64,000 bases of DNA from Rhodoblastus sp963736175 (GCA_963736175.1 CAVTNU010000023.1:1-64000); one strand, 5' to 3'; positions 17,025-26,002 are shown, numbered from the stretch's first letter. Made by a program: numbers and translations. The notes: generated by a model not told the origin, from the sequence alone.

Positions 17025-17489
17025 TCATTTGCTGAGAAACGAAGCGCGGTCCGGATCCTCGAATTTGTGCAGGCGTTCGAGGCCGGCGCGCGCGAATCGC
17101 AGCAACAGCGCCCGCCGCGTCGCGCCCGCCAGGCGATGTTCCGGCGCCTCGCGCAGGATTTCCGCGCCGAAGGCGTCGGCGACGATCAGGCCGGCGTCGT
17201 CAGGTAGTATCTCCTGCGGCGTTTCGGCTGAAACGGCGAAATAGAACCGGTCGCAATGGAGCCGGTAATAGGGCCATTTGCGGTCGGCGCGGAAATCGGC
17301 GACGCCGGATTTGATCTCGACAATCAAAAAATCGCCGTTGGACGCCAAGGCGAGAATATCGGCGCGGCGCCCGTTCGGCAGCGGCATTTCCGTCAGACTG
17401 ACGGCGCCTTGGGCGTGAAGCAGGCGGCGCACGCCGCGCGCCAGCCGCAACGCCGTCTGTACATTTCTCTGACGCTCCGTTTCAGGCAA
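17025..17489 (-). CDS. mmcB: MmcB family DNA repair protein
   Basis: This 154-residue protein belongs to the MmcB family, described in Caulobacter as part of the DNA-damage response to mitomycin C. It has a PD-(D/E)XK nuclease-like core: RRADILALASNGDFLIVEIKSG carries an Asp and a Glu-X-Lys in the expected places. Its start overlaps the end of nth by 8 bp on the same strand, so the two are probably co-transcribed and both act on DNA lesions. Catalysis is inferred from the fold-like pattern and not established by the sequence alone. Confidence 0.85.
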   Translation of the reverse strand: MPETERQRNVQTALRLARGVRRLLHAQGAVSLTEMPLPNGRRADILALASNGDFLIVEIKSGVADFRADRKWPYYRLHCDRFYFAVSAETPQEILPDDAGLIVADAFGAEILREAPEHRLAGATRRALLLRFARAGLERLHKFEDPDRASFLSK

Positions 17490-18213
17490 GACTCTTGTCC
17501 TCGCTGCGGCACAGATCGGCGATCAGACAGCGCCCGCACAAGGGATTGCGAGCCTTGCAGATGTAGCGTCCATGCAAAATCAGCCAGTGATGCGCGTGAT
17601 GCAGGAATTGCGGCGGGATGATCTTTTCAAGGCCGAGCTCGACCGTCAGCGGATTGGCGCCGCGCGCCAGCGGAATGCGATTGGCGAGCCGGAATACGTG
17701 CGTATCGACAGCGATGGTCGGCGCGCCGAAGGCGATGTTGAGCACCACATTGGCCGTCTTGCGTCCCACGCCCGGCAGCGTTTCCAGCTCTTCGCGCGTA
17801 CGCGGAACCTCGCCGCCGAACGTCTCGATCAGGCGACGGCAGAGGGCGACGACGTTCTTCGCCTTGGCGCGGAACAGGCCAATGGTGCGGATGTGATCGC
17901 GGATCCCTTCCTCGCCCAGCGCCAGCATGGCGCGCGGATCGTCGGCCTTGGCGAACAGGGCTTTCGTCGCCTTGTTGACGCCGACGTCGGTCGTTTGCGC
18001 CGAAAGCACGACAGCGACCAGCAGGGTGAACGGATTAACGTAGTCGAGTTCGCCTTTGGGCTCGGGATTGGCGGCGGCGAACCGCTCGAAAATCGCCCGC
18101 ACCACCGCCGCGTCGGGGGCGGCGGAGCTCTTCGCGGGCGGTTTTTTCGGCGCGCGCGCGCGCTTTGGCGTCGAAGCGGCGCGTGCGACGGCTATGGCTT
18201 TTTGGCGTGGCAT
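17482..18213 (-). CDS. nth: Endonuclease III (DNA glycosylase/AP lyase)
   Basis: Nth removes oxidised pyrimidines and nicks the abasic site in base-excision repair. The helix-hairpin-helix LPGVGRKTANVVL carries the catalytic Lys, and the catalytic Asp lies in IAVDTHVFRLANR. The 4Fe-4S loop is complete with spacing C-X6-C-X2-C-X5-C near the C-terminus (CKARNPLCGRCLIADLC). I chose ATG at 18213 (MPRQKAI), giving 243 residues. A basic, Pro/Lys/Ala-rich N-terminal tail of about 30 residues precedes the domain. It is the first gene of an nth-mmcB pair. Confidence 0.95.
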   Translation of the reverse strand: MPRQKAIAVARAASTPKRARAPKKPPAKSSAAPDAAVVRAIFERFAAANPEPKGELDYVNPFTLLVAVVLSAQTTDVGVNKATKALFAKADDPRAMLALGEEGIRDHIRTIGLFRAKAKNVVALCRRLIETFGGEVPRTREELETLPGVGRKTANVVLNIAFGAPTIAVDTHVFRLANRIPLARGANPLTVELGLEKIIPPQFLHHAHHWLILHGRYICKARNPLCGRCLIADLCRSEDKSLA

Positions 18214-18392
18214 GGTTTTTTTATAAGGCCAATCGCCGCGGCGATGGAAGCGCCTTTCGATGAGCCGCCTCATCAGCGCGGCTCTGGTCCAGATTCGTCG
18301 TCGGCCTTGTTTTTCCGGAAAACGCCGGAGCAATCGGGTGGCGCGGCGGCGGCGGTTCGGCCCATAGTCAGTTTGGGGCCGGAATCAACGCC

Positions 18393-19292
18393 ATGGATAT
18401 TCACAACAACCTATCGTCAAGCGCTCGCGCGCTCGCCAGCGCTTCGAGCGACTATGACCGCGTGCGCCGGGCGATCGAATTCATCTCGACGCGTCACCGC
18501 AGCCAACCTTCGATCGAGGCGATCGCGCAGGCGGTCGGATTGTCGCCCTCGCATCTGCATGAGCTGTTCAAGCGATGGGCCGGTCTGACGCCGAAGGCTT
18601 TCCTGCAGGCTGTGACGCTCGATCGCGCCAGACGCCTGTTGCGTCAGGAGGCCAGCCTGCTCGAAGCCTCGCTCGAACTCGGCCTTTCGGGTCCGAGCCG
18701 CCTGCACGATTTGTTCGTCGCGCATGAGGCGATGACGCCTGGCGCCTATAAGGCGCGCGGCGAAGGCTTGCACTTGCGCTACGGTTACCACGATACGCCG
18801 TTCGGTCTGGCGCTGGCGGTCGCCGCCCCGCTCGGGCTGGCGGGATTGGGCTTTGTCGAGAACGAGGATCGTCCGAGCGCCCTCGCCGACATGCAGGCGC
18901 GCTGGCCGAAGGCGCAATTATCCCCCGATCAAGCCGTCACCGCCCCGCTCGTCGCGCGCGCTTTCGATCAGCGCCTCTGGCGGGCCGAAGCGCCGCTGCG
19001 GGTTGTGTTGATCGGCGCCGATTTCGAAATTCGCGTCTGGACGGCGCTGTTGCGCGTGCCTTTTGGTTCGGCGACCTCTTATGGCGAATTAGCCCGACGA
19101 ATAGGCCGCCCCAACGCGGCGCGCGCCGTCGGCGCGGCGGTCGGCCGCAACCCGATCTCCTTTGTCGTGCCTTGCCATCGCGTGCTCGGCGCCAACGGGG
19201 CCTTGACCGGCTACCGCTGGGGCCTGACGCGCAAATGCGCCATTCTCGGTTGGGAAGCGGGGGCGGCGGGCGGCGTCGAAGCCGCGAACTGA
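18393..19292 (+). CDS. Ada-like bifunctional AraC-type regulator / O6-methylguanine-DNA methyltransferase
   Basis: The N-terminal third (residues 20-125) is an AraC-type helix-turn-helix domain (IEAIAQAVGLSPSHLHELFKR and a second half ending MTPGAYK). The C-terminal part (about 125-290) is an O6-alkylguanine-DNA alkyltransferase: the suicide cysteine is Cys261 in VVPCHRV, preceded by the DNA-binding RAVGAAVGRNP helix. The N-terminal zinc-cysteine domain of E. coli Ada, which senses methyl phosphotriesters, is absent. How a protein without it would be activated as a regulator is unclear. Length is 299 residues. It stands alone, about 180 bp from the divergently transcribed nth. Confidence 0.9.
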   Translation: MDIHNNLSSSARALASASSDYDRVRRAIEFISTRHRSQPSIEAIAQAVGLSPSHLHELFKRWAGLTPKAFLQAVTLDRARRLLRQEASLLEASLELGLSGPSRLHDLFVAHEAMTPGAYKARGEGLHLRYGYHDTPFGLALAVAAPLGLAGLGFVENEDRPSALADMQARWPKAQLSPDQAVTAPLVARAFDQRLWRAEAPLRVVLIGADFEIRVWTALLRVPFGSATSYGELARRIGRPNAARAVGAAVGRNPISFVVPCHRVLGANGALTGYRWGLTRKCAILGWEAGAAGGVEAAN

Positions 19293-19316
19293 TGAGCGCG
19301 CCGACGGTCGAGCCGA

Positions 19317-20222
19317 TTACATCGGCGCGAGCGAGCCTTTCGGCGGCGCGACCAGGGTGCGCTGGCGCTTGTCCTTTTCGGACTGATTGCCCTCCCGGCT
19401 GGATTTCATCGAGGTCAGGCGCTGCCGCAACAGAAAATTGCGGGCCTCGGTGACGCGCAAGGCGCAAAAGCCGTGCGCGCCCTCCTGGTCGTAGTCGCGG
19501 CACATTTCCTCACGTCTTGAAGAAAACGCCGCCTGTTCGATGACGGCCGCGCGCGCCGCGTCCCGGTTGCCGTGAAATTTCTCCGAAAGCAGTCGAAAGT
19601 TGGCGCGTGTGGAGTTTTCCATAGCGCTGCGTTCGCGTTCTATCGCCGCGATTCGCTTGGGACCGAAACTGTCGCTGGCCGGTCCCCACAGACCGGCGGG
19701 ATTGACGCGGCAGTCGGCCTGCTGAAAGGAGCAGGCGCCGCCGGGGCTCGCCGCCAGAATCGCGCCGTCCAGCACATCGAGCGTGAAGGGGCAGGCGGGC
19801 GCCTCAAGCCGATAGCGCCATAAGCCGTCCGGTTGGCCGAGCGGTTTGAGCGCGATGGGCCGCTCGGCCGCGATATTGATCTGACAGCTTTGATTGGGAT
19901 GGGAAATCTGCTCGCCGACGAGCGTCAGGCGGACGATTTGCAGGCGTTCGCCGGACTTTTCGATCGCCAAGGCGCCTTTCTGGCCGTCGAGGCTAAGCGT
20001 CTGGCCGAGAATCGTCGCCTCGCCCGGCGGTTTGACGATCATCGGCTGCGAACCGTATGGCTGGTTTGACCCGTTTTTCGGGTTCAACGCCGAGGCGGCG
20101 GGCGGCGCTTCCGCGCCTTGCGGCGTCGACGCGTTGACGGCGCCGGGCAAGGCCAATTGCGCGCCGGCCGGGCTCGTCGTTGCAAGCAAAATCAGGGCAA
20201 GGAGAAAAGAGGTCGTGCGCAT
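19317..20222 (-). CDS. Secreted protein of unknown function, cysteine-containing
   Basis: I do not recognise a named family. The first 22 residues from ATG 20222 (RTTSFLLALILLATTSPAGAQ) form a clear signal peptide, so the protein is exported to the periplasm or beyond. A Pro/Ala/Ser-rich stretch follows, then a beta-rich middle (TILGQTLSLDGQKGALAIE) and a helical, charged C-terminal third. The mature part has six cysteines, compatible with three disulfides. An in-frame start at 20243 would add seven residues. Its tail-to-tail neighbour is the Ada-like gene, 24 bp away; dnaK is divergent upstream. No function is assigned. Confidence 0.7.
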   Translation of the reverse strand: MRTTSFLLALILLATTSPAGAQLALPGAVNASTPQGAEAPPAASALNPKNGSNQPYGSQPMIVKPPGEATILGQTLSLDGQKGALAIEKSGERLQIVRLTLVGEQISHPNQSCQINIAAERPIALKPLGQPDGLWRYRLEAPACPFTLDVLDGAILAASPGGACSFQQADCRVNPAGLWGPASDSFGPKRIAAIERERSAMENSTRANFRLLSEKFHGNRDAARAAVIEQAAFSSRREEMCRDYDQEGAHGFCALRVTEARNFLLRQRLTSMKSSREGNQSEKDKRQRTLVAPPKGSLAPM

Positions 20223-20367
20223 CGTCGAGATTATGGTTGGCAAAAGATGAATTTTTCCGCTTCGCGAACGCTTTACGACGAATATCCGGGCCGCCCTTGA
20301 CCGCGCGCCTTCATTCTGCGCTTTTCGCGGCGAGCGAACAAGGCGTTTTGGGTTTCAGGCGTCGAGG

Positions 20368-20396
20368 CTTGCCTGCAAAAATTGCGACCCCTATAT
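20368..20396 (+). promoter_or_regulatory. Candidate heat-shock (RpoH-type) promoter of dnaK
   Basis: CTTGCC (20368-20373) and CCTATAT (20390-20396), 16 nt apart, resemble alphaproteobacterial sigma-32 promoters (CTTG... CYTATNT). This lies 190 bp before the dnaK start. The rest of the 363-bp gap (20223-20585) shows no gene and no CIRCE operator. Confidence 0.45.
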
Positions 20397-20585
20397 CAGG
20401 CGCACTCTTGCGCTCAGGCGCTTTAATCCCAATTTGAACGCTGTCGGGGACCGGGCGTGACAGACCGTCCGTCCTGGGATTTGTTTCGAAAGTCGGATGA
20501 AAGTCCAGCCGAGCTTTCGGAATGGGTTCTAAAGTCCGGGCCGCTACGGGGTCCGGCGGTCTTGCGAAGGAAAGGAAGATAAAAA

Positions 20586-22490
20586 ATGGCAAAAGTCATC
20601 GGCATCGATCTCGGCACCACCAATTCTTGCGTGGCCGTGATGGAAGGCTCCACCCCCAAGGTTATCGAAAACGCCGAGGGCGCGCGCACGACCCCTTCGA
20701 TTGTCGCTTTTCTTGACGACGGCGAGCGGCTTACCGGGCAGCCGGCCAAGCGTCAGGCGGTCACCAATCCCGAAAAGACTTTTTTCGCGATCAAACGTCT
20801 GATCGGACGCAGCTTTAGCGACCCGATGACGCAGAAGGACATCGGCCTCGTTCCCTATAAGATCGTCAAGGCGGGCAATGGCGACGCCTGGGTCGGCGCC
20901 GGCGACAAACAATATTCGCCCTCGCAGATTTCAGCCTTCATTCTGCAGAAGATGAAGGAGACGGCCGAATCCTATCTCGGCCAGCCGGTCACCCAGGCCG
21001 TCATCACCGTTCCGGCCTATTTCAACGACGCCCAGCGTCAGGCCACCAAGGACGCCGGCAAGATCGCCGGCCTCGAAGTGCTGCGCATCATCAATGAGCC
21101 GACGGCCGCGGCGCTCGCCTATGGCCTCGACAAAAAGGGCTCGGGCGTCATCGCGGTGTACGATCTCGGCGGCGGCACTTTCGACGTTTCGATTTTGGAA
21201 ATCGGCGACGGCGTGTTTGAGGTGAAATCGACCAATGGCGACACCTTCCTCGGCGGCGAGGATTTCGACATGCGTCTGGTCGAATATCTGGCCGACGAGT
21301 TCAAGAAGGACAACGGCATCGACCTGAAAAAGGACAAGCTCGCCCTTCAGCGCCTGAAAGAAGCGGCGGAAAAAGCCAAGATCGAATTGTCCTCGGCCAC
21401 CCAGACCGAGATCAACCTGCCCTATATCACCGCCGACGCGTCCGGCCCCAAGCATCTGACCTTGAAGCTGACCCGCGCCAAATTCGAGGCTCTGGTCGAC
21501 GATCTGATCCAGCGCACCGTCGAACCTTGCCGCAAGGCGCTCAAGGACGCCGGTCTGTCGGCCGGCGAAATCGGCGAAGTGGTGCTGGTCGGCGGCATGA
21601 CCCGCATGCCGCGCGTGCAGGAAGTGGTGAAGCAGTTCTTCGGCAAGGAGCCGCATAAGGGCGTCAACCCGGACGAAGTCGTCGCCATCGGCGCCGCGGT
21701 CCAGGCCGGCGTGCTGCAAGGCGACGTCAAGGACGTGCTGCTGCTTGACGTCACGCCTCTGTCGCTCGGCATCGAGACGCTCGGCGGCGTGTTCACCCGA
21801 CTGATCGACCGCAACACCACGATCCCGACCAAGAAGAGCCAGGTCTTCTCGACCGCCGAGGACGGCCAAACCGCAGTGACCATCCGCGTGTTCCAGGGCG
21901 AACGCGAAATGGCCGCCGACAACAAGGATCTCGGCCAGTTCAACCTTGAAGGCATTCCGCCCGCGCCGCGCGGCGTGCCGCAGATCGAGGTGACCTTCGA
22001 TATCGACGCCAACGGCATCGTCTCGGTCACCGCCAAGGACAAGGCGACCGGCAAGGAGCAGCAGATCCGCATCCAGGCTTCGGGCGGCTTGAACGACGCC
22101 GATATCGAGAAAATGGTCAAGGACGCCGAAATTCACGCCGCCGAGGACAAGAAGCGGCGCGAATTGGTCGACGCGAGAAATCAGGGCGAAGCGCTGGTCC
22201 ATTCGGCCGAGAAATCGCTGAAGGATTATGGCGACAAGGTTTCGGCGGCTGACAAAAGCGCCATCGAGGCGGCCGTCGCCAGCCTGAAGAGCGCGCTCGA
22301 AGGCGAGGACGTCGCGGCGATCTCGGCCAAGACCAACGAACTGGCGCAGGCGTCGATGAAGCTTGGCGAAGCCATGTACAAGGCGGAGGCCGCCGGGGCC
22401 GCTCCGGCCGGCGAAGGGCACGAAGCCAAGACGGACGACGTCATCGACGCCGACTTCAAGGAAGTCAAGGACGACAAAAAAGGCGCGTAA
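20586..22490 (+). CDS. dnaK: Molecular chaperone DnaK (Hsp70)
   Basis: DnaK binds exposed hydrophobic peptides in an ATP cycle driven by DnaJ and GrpE. The ATPase domain begins GIDLGTTNSCVAVMEG and contains the phosphate-2 loop YDLGGGTFDVSIL and the connect-2 region EVVLVGGMTRMPRVQE. The interdomain linker LLLDVTPLSLG and the peptide-binding domain follow, with a lid ending in the charged tail TDDVIDADFKEVKDD. The length of 634 residues is typical. The ATG follows GGAAAGGAAG. dnaJ lies 122 bp downstream with a hairpin between. Confidence 0.98.
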   Translation: MAKVIGIDLGTTNSCVAVMEGSTPKVIENAEGARTTPSIVAFLDDGERLTGQPAKRQAVTNPEKTFFAIKRLIGRSFSDPMTQKDIGLVPYKIVKAGNGDAWVGAGDKQYSPSQISAFILQKMKETAESYLGQPVTQAVITVPAYFNDAQRQATKDAGKIAGLEVLRIINEPTAAALAYGLDKKGSGVIAVYDLGGGTFDVSILEIGDGVFEVKSTNGDTFLGGEDFDMRLVEYLADEFKKDNGIDLKKDKLALQRLKEAAEKAKIELSSATQTEINLPYITADASGPKHLTLKLTRAKFEALVDDLIQRTVEPCRKALKDAGLSAGEIGEVVLVGGMTRMPRVQEVVKQFFGKEPHKGVNPDEVVAIGAAVQAGVLQGDVKDVLLLDVTPLSLGIETLGGVFTRLIDRNTTIPTKKSQVFSTAEDGQTAVTIRVFQGEREMAADNKDLGQFNLEGIPPAPRGVPQIEVTFDIDANGIVSVTAKDKATGKEQQIRIQASGGLNDADIEKMVKDAEIHAAEDKKRRELVDARNQGEALVHSAEKSLKDYGDKVSAADKSAIEAAVASLKSALEGEDVAAISAKTNELAQASMKLGEAMYKAEAAGAAPAGEGHEAKTDDVIDADFKEVKDDKKGA

Positions 22491-22503
22491 GCGTGGCGAT
22501 AAA

Positions 22504-22533
22504 GCGGGGTCGGCGCGATGGCGGCGACCCCGC
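22504..22533. other. Hairpin in the dnaK-dnaJ intergenic region
   Basis: GCGGGGTCG (22504-22512) pairs perfectly with CGACCCCGC (22525-22533) across a 12-nt loop, with no T-run after it. It could reduce read-through or stabilise the upstream dnaK message so that DnaJ is made in smaller amount; this is inference. Confidence 0.45.
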
Positions 22534-22612
22534 ATCCGCGTTATAGGCGCCGCGCTCGCGCCGTCGAGACGAACGTCAATTCTTCTCAAACCTGTCGGAC
22601 GAAACTAGGCTT

Positions 22613-23749
22613 ATGGCGAAGCGCTGTTTTTATGAAACTCTTGGCGTCGCGCGCTCCTGTTCGGAAGGCGAGCTCAAATCCGCCTTTCGCAAGGCGGCGA
22701 TGCAATTTCATCCCGACAAGAATCCGGGCGACCAGGCGGCCGAAGCCAAGTTCAAGGAGCTGAACGAGGCCTATCAGGTGCTCTCCGACGGACAAAAGCG
22801 CGCCGCTTACGATCGGTTCGGCCACGCCGCTTTCGAGCAGGGCGGCGGCGGCTCGCAGGGCTTCGGCATGGGCGACGGTTTCGCCGCCTCGATGGCCGAC
22901 ATCTTCGACGATCTGTTCGGCGACGTGATGGGCGGGCGGCGCGGTCGCGCCAACGGCGGGCGCGAGCGCGGTTCGGACCTTCGCTATAATATGGAGATCA
23001 CGCTCGAGGAGGCCTATCGCGGCAAAACCGCCGCGCTGAAAATTCCCACCTCGGTGTCCTGCGAGGCTTGCGGCGGCTCCGGGGCGAAGGCGGGCGCCAA
23101 AGCCAAAACCTGTCCGACGTGCGGCGGGGCGGGACGCGTGCGCGCGCAGCAGGGCTTCTTCTCGATTGAGCGGACCTGCCCGGGCTGTCAGGGGCGCGGC
23201 GAAGTCATTGACAATCCCTGCGGCGGTTGCGGCGGCTCGGGCCGGGTGACGCGCGAGCGCTCGCTGTCGGTCAATATTCCCGCCGGCGTCGAGGACGGCA
23301 CGCGCATCCGCCTGACCGGCGAAGGCGAGGCGGGCGTGCGCGGCGGCCCGCCCGGCGATCTCTATATATTTCTGTCGATCAAGCCGCATCCGTTCTTCCA
23401 GCGGGAAGGCGCCGATCTTTATTGCCGCGTGCCGATTTCAATGGTGCAGGCCGCCCTTGGCGGCGAAATCAAGGCGCCGGCCGCCGATGGCGGCGAAGTC
23501 AAGGTGCGCATCGAGGAAGGCACGCAATCGGGCCGGCAGTACAAGCTCAAGGGCAAGGGCATGCCGGTGCTGCGTAGCCGCGAATTCGGCGATCTTTATA
23601 TTCAGGCCGTTGTCGAAACGCCGCAAAATCTCACCAAGCGCCAGCGCGAACTCTTGGCGGAATTCGAATCCGAGTCGACGCACAGGACGCATCCTGAGGC
23701 GACCGGCTTTTTTGCCAAGATGAAGGACTTCTTCGAGAACCTCGGCTAG
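22613..23749 (+). CDS. dnaJ: Co-chaperone DnaJ (Hsp40)
   Basis: DnaJ delivers substrates to DnaK and stimulates its ATPase. The J-domain (1-70) has the key HPD motif in FHPDKNPGD. A Gly-rich segment follows (GGGGSQGFGMGDG). The zinc domain has four CXXCXGXG repeats: CEACGGSG, CPTCGGAG, CPGCQGRG and CGGCGGSG. The C-terminal substrate domains end with FFAKMKDFFENLG. The length of 378 residues is normal. The TAG stop codon lies within or against the first bases of the inverted-repeat element at 23748. Confidence 0.97.
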   Translation: MAKRCFYETLGVARSCSEGELKSAFRKAAMQFHPDKNPGDQAAEAKFKELNEAYQVLSDGQKRAAYDRFGHAAFEQGGGGSQGFGMGDGFAASMADIFDDLFGDVMGGRRGRANGGRERGSDLRYNMEITLEEAYRGKTAALKIPTSVSCEACGGSGAKAGAKAKTCPTCGGAGRVRAQQGFFSIERTCPGCQGRGEVIDNPCGGCGGSGRVTRERSLSVNIPAGVEDGTRIRLTGEGEAGVRGGPPGDLYIFLSIKPHPFFQREGADLYCRVPISMVQAALGGEIKAPAADGGEVKVRIEEGTQSGRQYKLKGKGMPVLRSREFGDLYIQAVVETPQNLTKRQRELLAEFESESTHRTHPEATGFFAKMKDFFENLG

Positions 23750-24015
23750 AGCAGGTTGCTTTCATATGGAATCACTTGCGCCGATTGCTTTTGCCTAAGG
23801 GGCAGGAGAAGGGCGAAGGCCGTGTCGGGGACACGGCCAAGCCGTTCGACGCACCCATGAGGCAAAAGCGGCCGGCCCTTCGGGTTGTGCTGCGGCGGCC
23901 GCCCGCTGCGTCGGCGCGCTTGCCCGATGCGCCCGCATCGCGCTACGCGCGCCTCCTGGCGGATAGGCTCGCCGCAGCGCAACGCAGGCGGTTCCATATG
24001 AAAGCAACCTGCTCT
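23748..24015. repeat. 268-bp element bounded by a perfect 24-bp inverted repeat
   Basis: Bases 23748-23771 are the exact reverse complement of 23992-24015. Inside are further nested stems: GCTTTTGCCT (23787-23796) with AGGCAAAAGC (23860-23869), enclosing a perfect 9-bp hairpin GGCCGTGTC-GGG-GACACGGCC (23818-23838). The remaining arm is GC-rich with shorter pairings. No plausible gene is inside. The left arm overlaps the dnaJ stop codon. It may be a miniature inverted-repeat element or a structured RNA; no target-site duplication is evident. Confidence 0.7.
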
Positions 24016-24097
24016 GGACAAGGCGCGCACACGCGTAAGACGGGCGCTCTCTTACCCTCGGCGGAAAGGTCGAGGCGGAGAGTTTCTTGACGCTTGC

Positions 24098-24982
24098 GTG
24101 AATGTGCGCGATTTTGGCGGGGTCACGCCCAAGTTGCGTCCCTGCGTTCGAGGTCGGAATTTGAACACGTCGAGTCGTCGTCCGCAAAATCTGTCGCTCA
24201 AACCGAAATTGCGGCTTGAAGAGCGTTTCGGCGACGAAGCGCGGTTCATCAGAAGCTGGTTCGAAAATCCGTTGTCGACCGGCGCGGTCACGCCGTCCGG
24301 GCGTTTTTTGGCGCGGGCGATGGCGCGTTGCGTCGATCCGGCCGCCAAGGGTCCGGTCGTCGAACTGGGACCGGGCACCGGACCCGTCACCGAAGCTCTG
24401 CTGCATCGCGGCGTCGAGCAGGAGCGGTTGGTTCTGGTCGAATTCGACGCCTCGTTCTGCCGTCTGCTGGCGCGCCGCTTTCCCAAGGCGCTGATCGTCA
24501 AGGGCGACGCCTATCGGCTGGCGGAGACCTTGCGCGGCCATGGCGTCGAGCCGCCGGCCGCCGTGGTTTCGAGTCTGCCGTTGCTGACCAAACCCGACGC
24601 GGCGCGCGTCGAACTTTTGCGTCAGGCGTTTGAACTGATGGGCCCGAACGGGGCCTTCGTGCAGTTCACCTATGGCGTCAAATCGCCGGTGCCGTTGCGC
24701 GCCAAAGGCGCCGCGACGGACTTTTGCGCGCAAGCCTCCGCGCCGATCTGGCTCAACCTGCCGCCAGCGCGCGTCTGGGTCTACAGGTCCGCCCAGAATA
24801 TGCAGCGCCTGCCCGTCCGTCCCGATTTTCTCGATCGGCTGCTGTCGCATTCGCGCCGCCTGAGCCATGAGTTCCGGTTGGAGCTGGAGGAGGCGCGCGC
24901 CAAACTGGCGGGTCCGGCGCAACTGGCCTCGTACAGGAAACAGCGGGCGTTCGACAAGGCGAGCGGCGAGCGGCCGCGCTAG
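24098..24982 (+). CDS. pmtA: SAM-dependent methyltransferase, PmtA-like (phospholipid N-methyltransferase)
   Basis: The protein has a class I methyltransferase fold with the SAM-binding motif VELGPGTGPVTEALL near residue 88, an acidic strand end in LVLVEFD, and a motif IV-like SSLPLL segment. These features match the Sinorhizobium-type PmtA family, which methylates phosphatidylethanolamine towards phosphatidylcholine, and related rRNA-adenine-dimethylase-like enzymes. Placement between dnaJ and pyrF is the arrangement I recall from other Rhizobiales and supports the name. The N-terminal 35 residues from the GTG start are poorly conserved in appearance, so the true start may be downstream. Activity on a phospholipid is inference. 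Confidence 0.7.
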   Translation: MNVRDFGGVTPKLRPCVRGRNLNTSSRRPQNLSLKPKLRLEERFGDEARFIRSWFENPLSTGAVTPSGRFLARAMARCVDPAAKGPVVELGPGTGPVTEALLHRGVEQERLVLVEFDASFCRLLARRFPKALIVKGDAYRLAETLRGHGVEPPAAVVSSLPLLTKPDAARVELLRQAFELMGPNGAFVQFTYGVKSPVPLRAKGAATDFCAQASAPIWLNLPPARVWVYRSAQNMQRLPVRPDFLDRLLSHSRRLSHEFRLELEEARAKLAGPAQLASYRKQRAFDKASGERPR

Positions 24983-25042
24983 CCGTTTCTCCGCCCCCTA
25001 TCCTGTCCCTGTGAAATGCAACCTCAACCAACGGATCGCGAC

Positions 25043-25759
25043 ATGAAGGGAACGCCAGCGCGCGACAGGCTGATTGTCGCGCTCGATCTTCCCAGCGTCG
25101 AGGCGGCGCAGGAAGCGATCGCCCGGCTTGGCGACGCCGTGACGTTCTACAAGATCGGCATGGAGCTGGCTTACGGCGGCGGTCTGTCGCTGGTCGAACG
25201 GTTGAACGCGCAGGGCAAGCAGGTCTTTGTCGATCTCAAGCTGCACGATATCGGCAATACGGTCGAGCGGGCGGCGGCGCGGATCGCCAAGCTTGGCGCG
25301 CGGTTCCTGACGGTTCACGCCTTTCCGCAGAGCATGGCGGCGGCCAAGCGCGGCGTCGCCGGAACGTCTTTGCAAATTCTCGGCGTCACGGTGATGACCT
25401 CCTATGACGACGCCGATCTCGCCGAGGCCGGCTACGCCCTCAGCCTGCGTGATCTTGTCGCACGTCGCGCCTTGCAGGCGAAAGCCGCCGGTCTCGACGG
25501 TCTCATTCTGTCGCCGCGGGAATTGCAGGCGGTGCGCAAGCTGGTCGGGCCGGACATGCTGCTGGTGACGCCCGGCGTGCGGCCGGCGGGCGCGGCGGTC
25601 GGCGACCAGAAACGGGTGATGACGCCGGCGCAGGCGATCGCGCAGGGCGCCGATTATCTCGTCGTTGGCCGGCCGATCCTAACCGCCAGCGATCCCAAGG
25701 GCGCGGCGCAGTCCATCGTCGACGAAATCGCGCAAACGCTCGAATCCAAGGAAAGATAA
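25043..25759 (+). CDS. pyrF: Orotidine 5'-phosphate decarboxylase
   Basis: PyrF converts OMP to UMP, the last step of pyrimidine synthesis. The catalytic Asp-Lys-Asp cluster is in VFVDLKLHDIGNTVE, and the phosphate-binding C-terminal motif is DYLVVGRPIL. Start and length (238 residues from ATG 25043, MKGTPARDR) fit the family; an upstream in-frame ATG at 25016 would add nine residues. It follows pmtA closely (60 bp to the chosen ATG) on the same strand and may share its transcript. The tandem palindromic array begins three bases after the stop codon. Confidence 0.95.
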   Translation: MKGTPARDRLIVALDLPSVEAAQEAIARLGDAVTFYKIGMELAYGGGLSLVERLNAQGKQVFVDLKLHDIGNTVERAAARIAKLGARFLTVHAFPQSMAAAKRGVAGTSLQILGVTVMTSYDDADLAEAGYALSLRDLVARRALQAKAAGLDGLILSPRELQAVRKLVGPDMLLVTPGVRPAGAAVGDQKRVMTPAQAIAQGADYLVVGRPILTASDPKGAAQSIVDEIAQTLESKER

Positions 25760-26002
25760 CTCCCTCTCCCCGCCTGCGGGGAGAGGGCTGGGGTGAGGGG
25801 CGGGGGCAAGGAGGCTCAATGTCGTCGGAGTCGGGCGCTTTTTGTCGGCTTACCGGAATCATCGGGGCCAACGGCTTGCCCCTCATCCTGTCCTTCTCCC
25901 CGCATGCGGGGAGAAGGGACGCCAACGATCAGCGTCGCGAATTCGCCCCCTCGCCCCCTTCCACCCACGCTCCCGTTCGCCCGAAGAAGGCGCCGGTCTT
26001 CC

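Noticed and set aside
20223..20585. CIRCE operator before dnaK
   Set aside because: No TTAGCACTC-N9-GAGTGCTAA-like dyad is present; only a sigma-32-like promoter was seen.
20931..22589. 552-residue minus-strand open frame opposite dnaK
   Set aside because: Antisense shadow of dnaK with skewed composition.
23776..24090. 104-residue open frame inside the inverted-repeat element
   Set aside because: Composition is Arg/Ala-rich and the frame follows the palindromic structure; no family or start signal.
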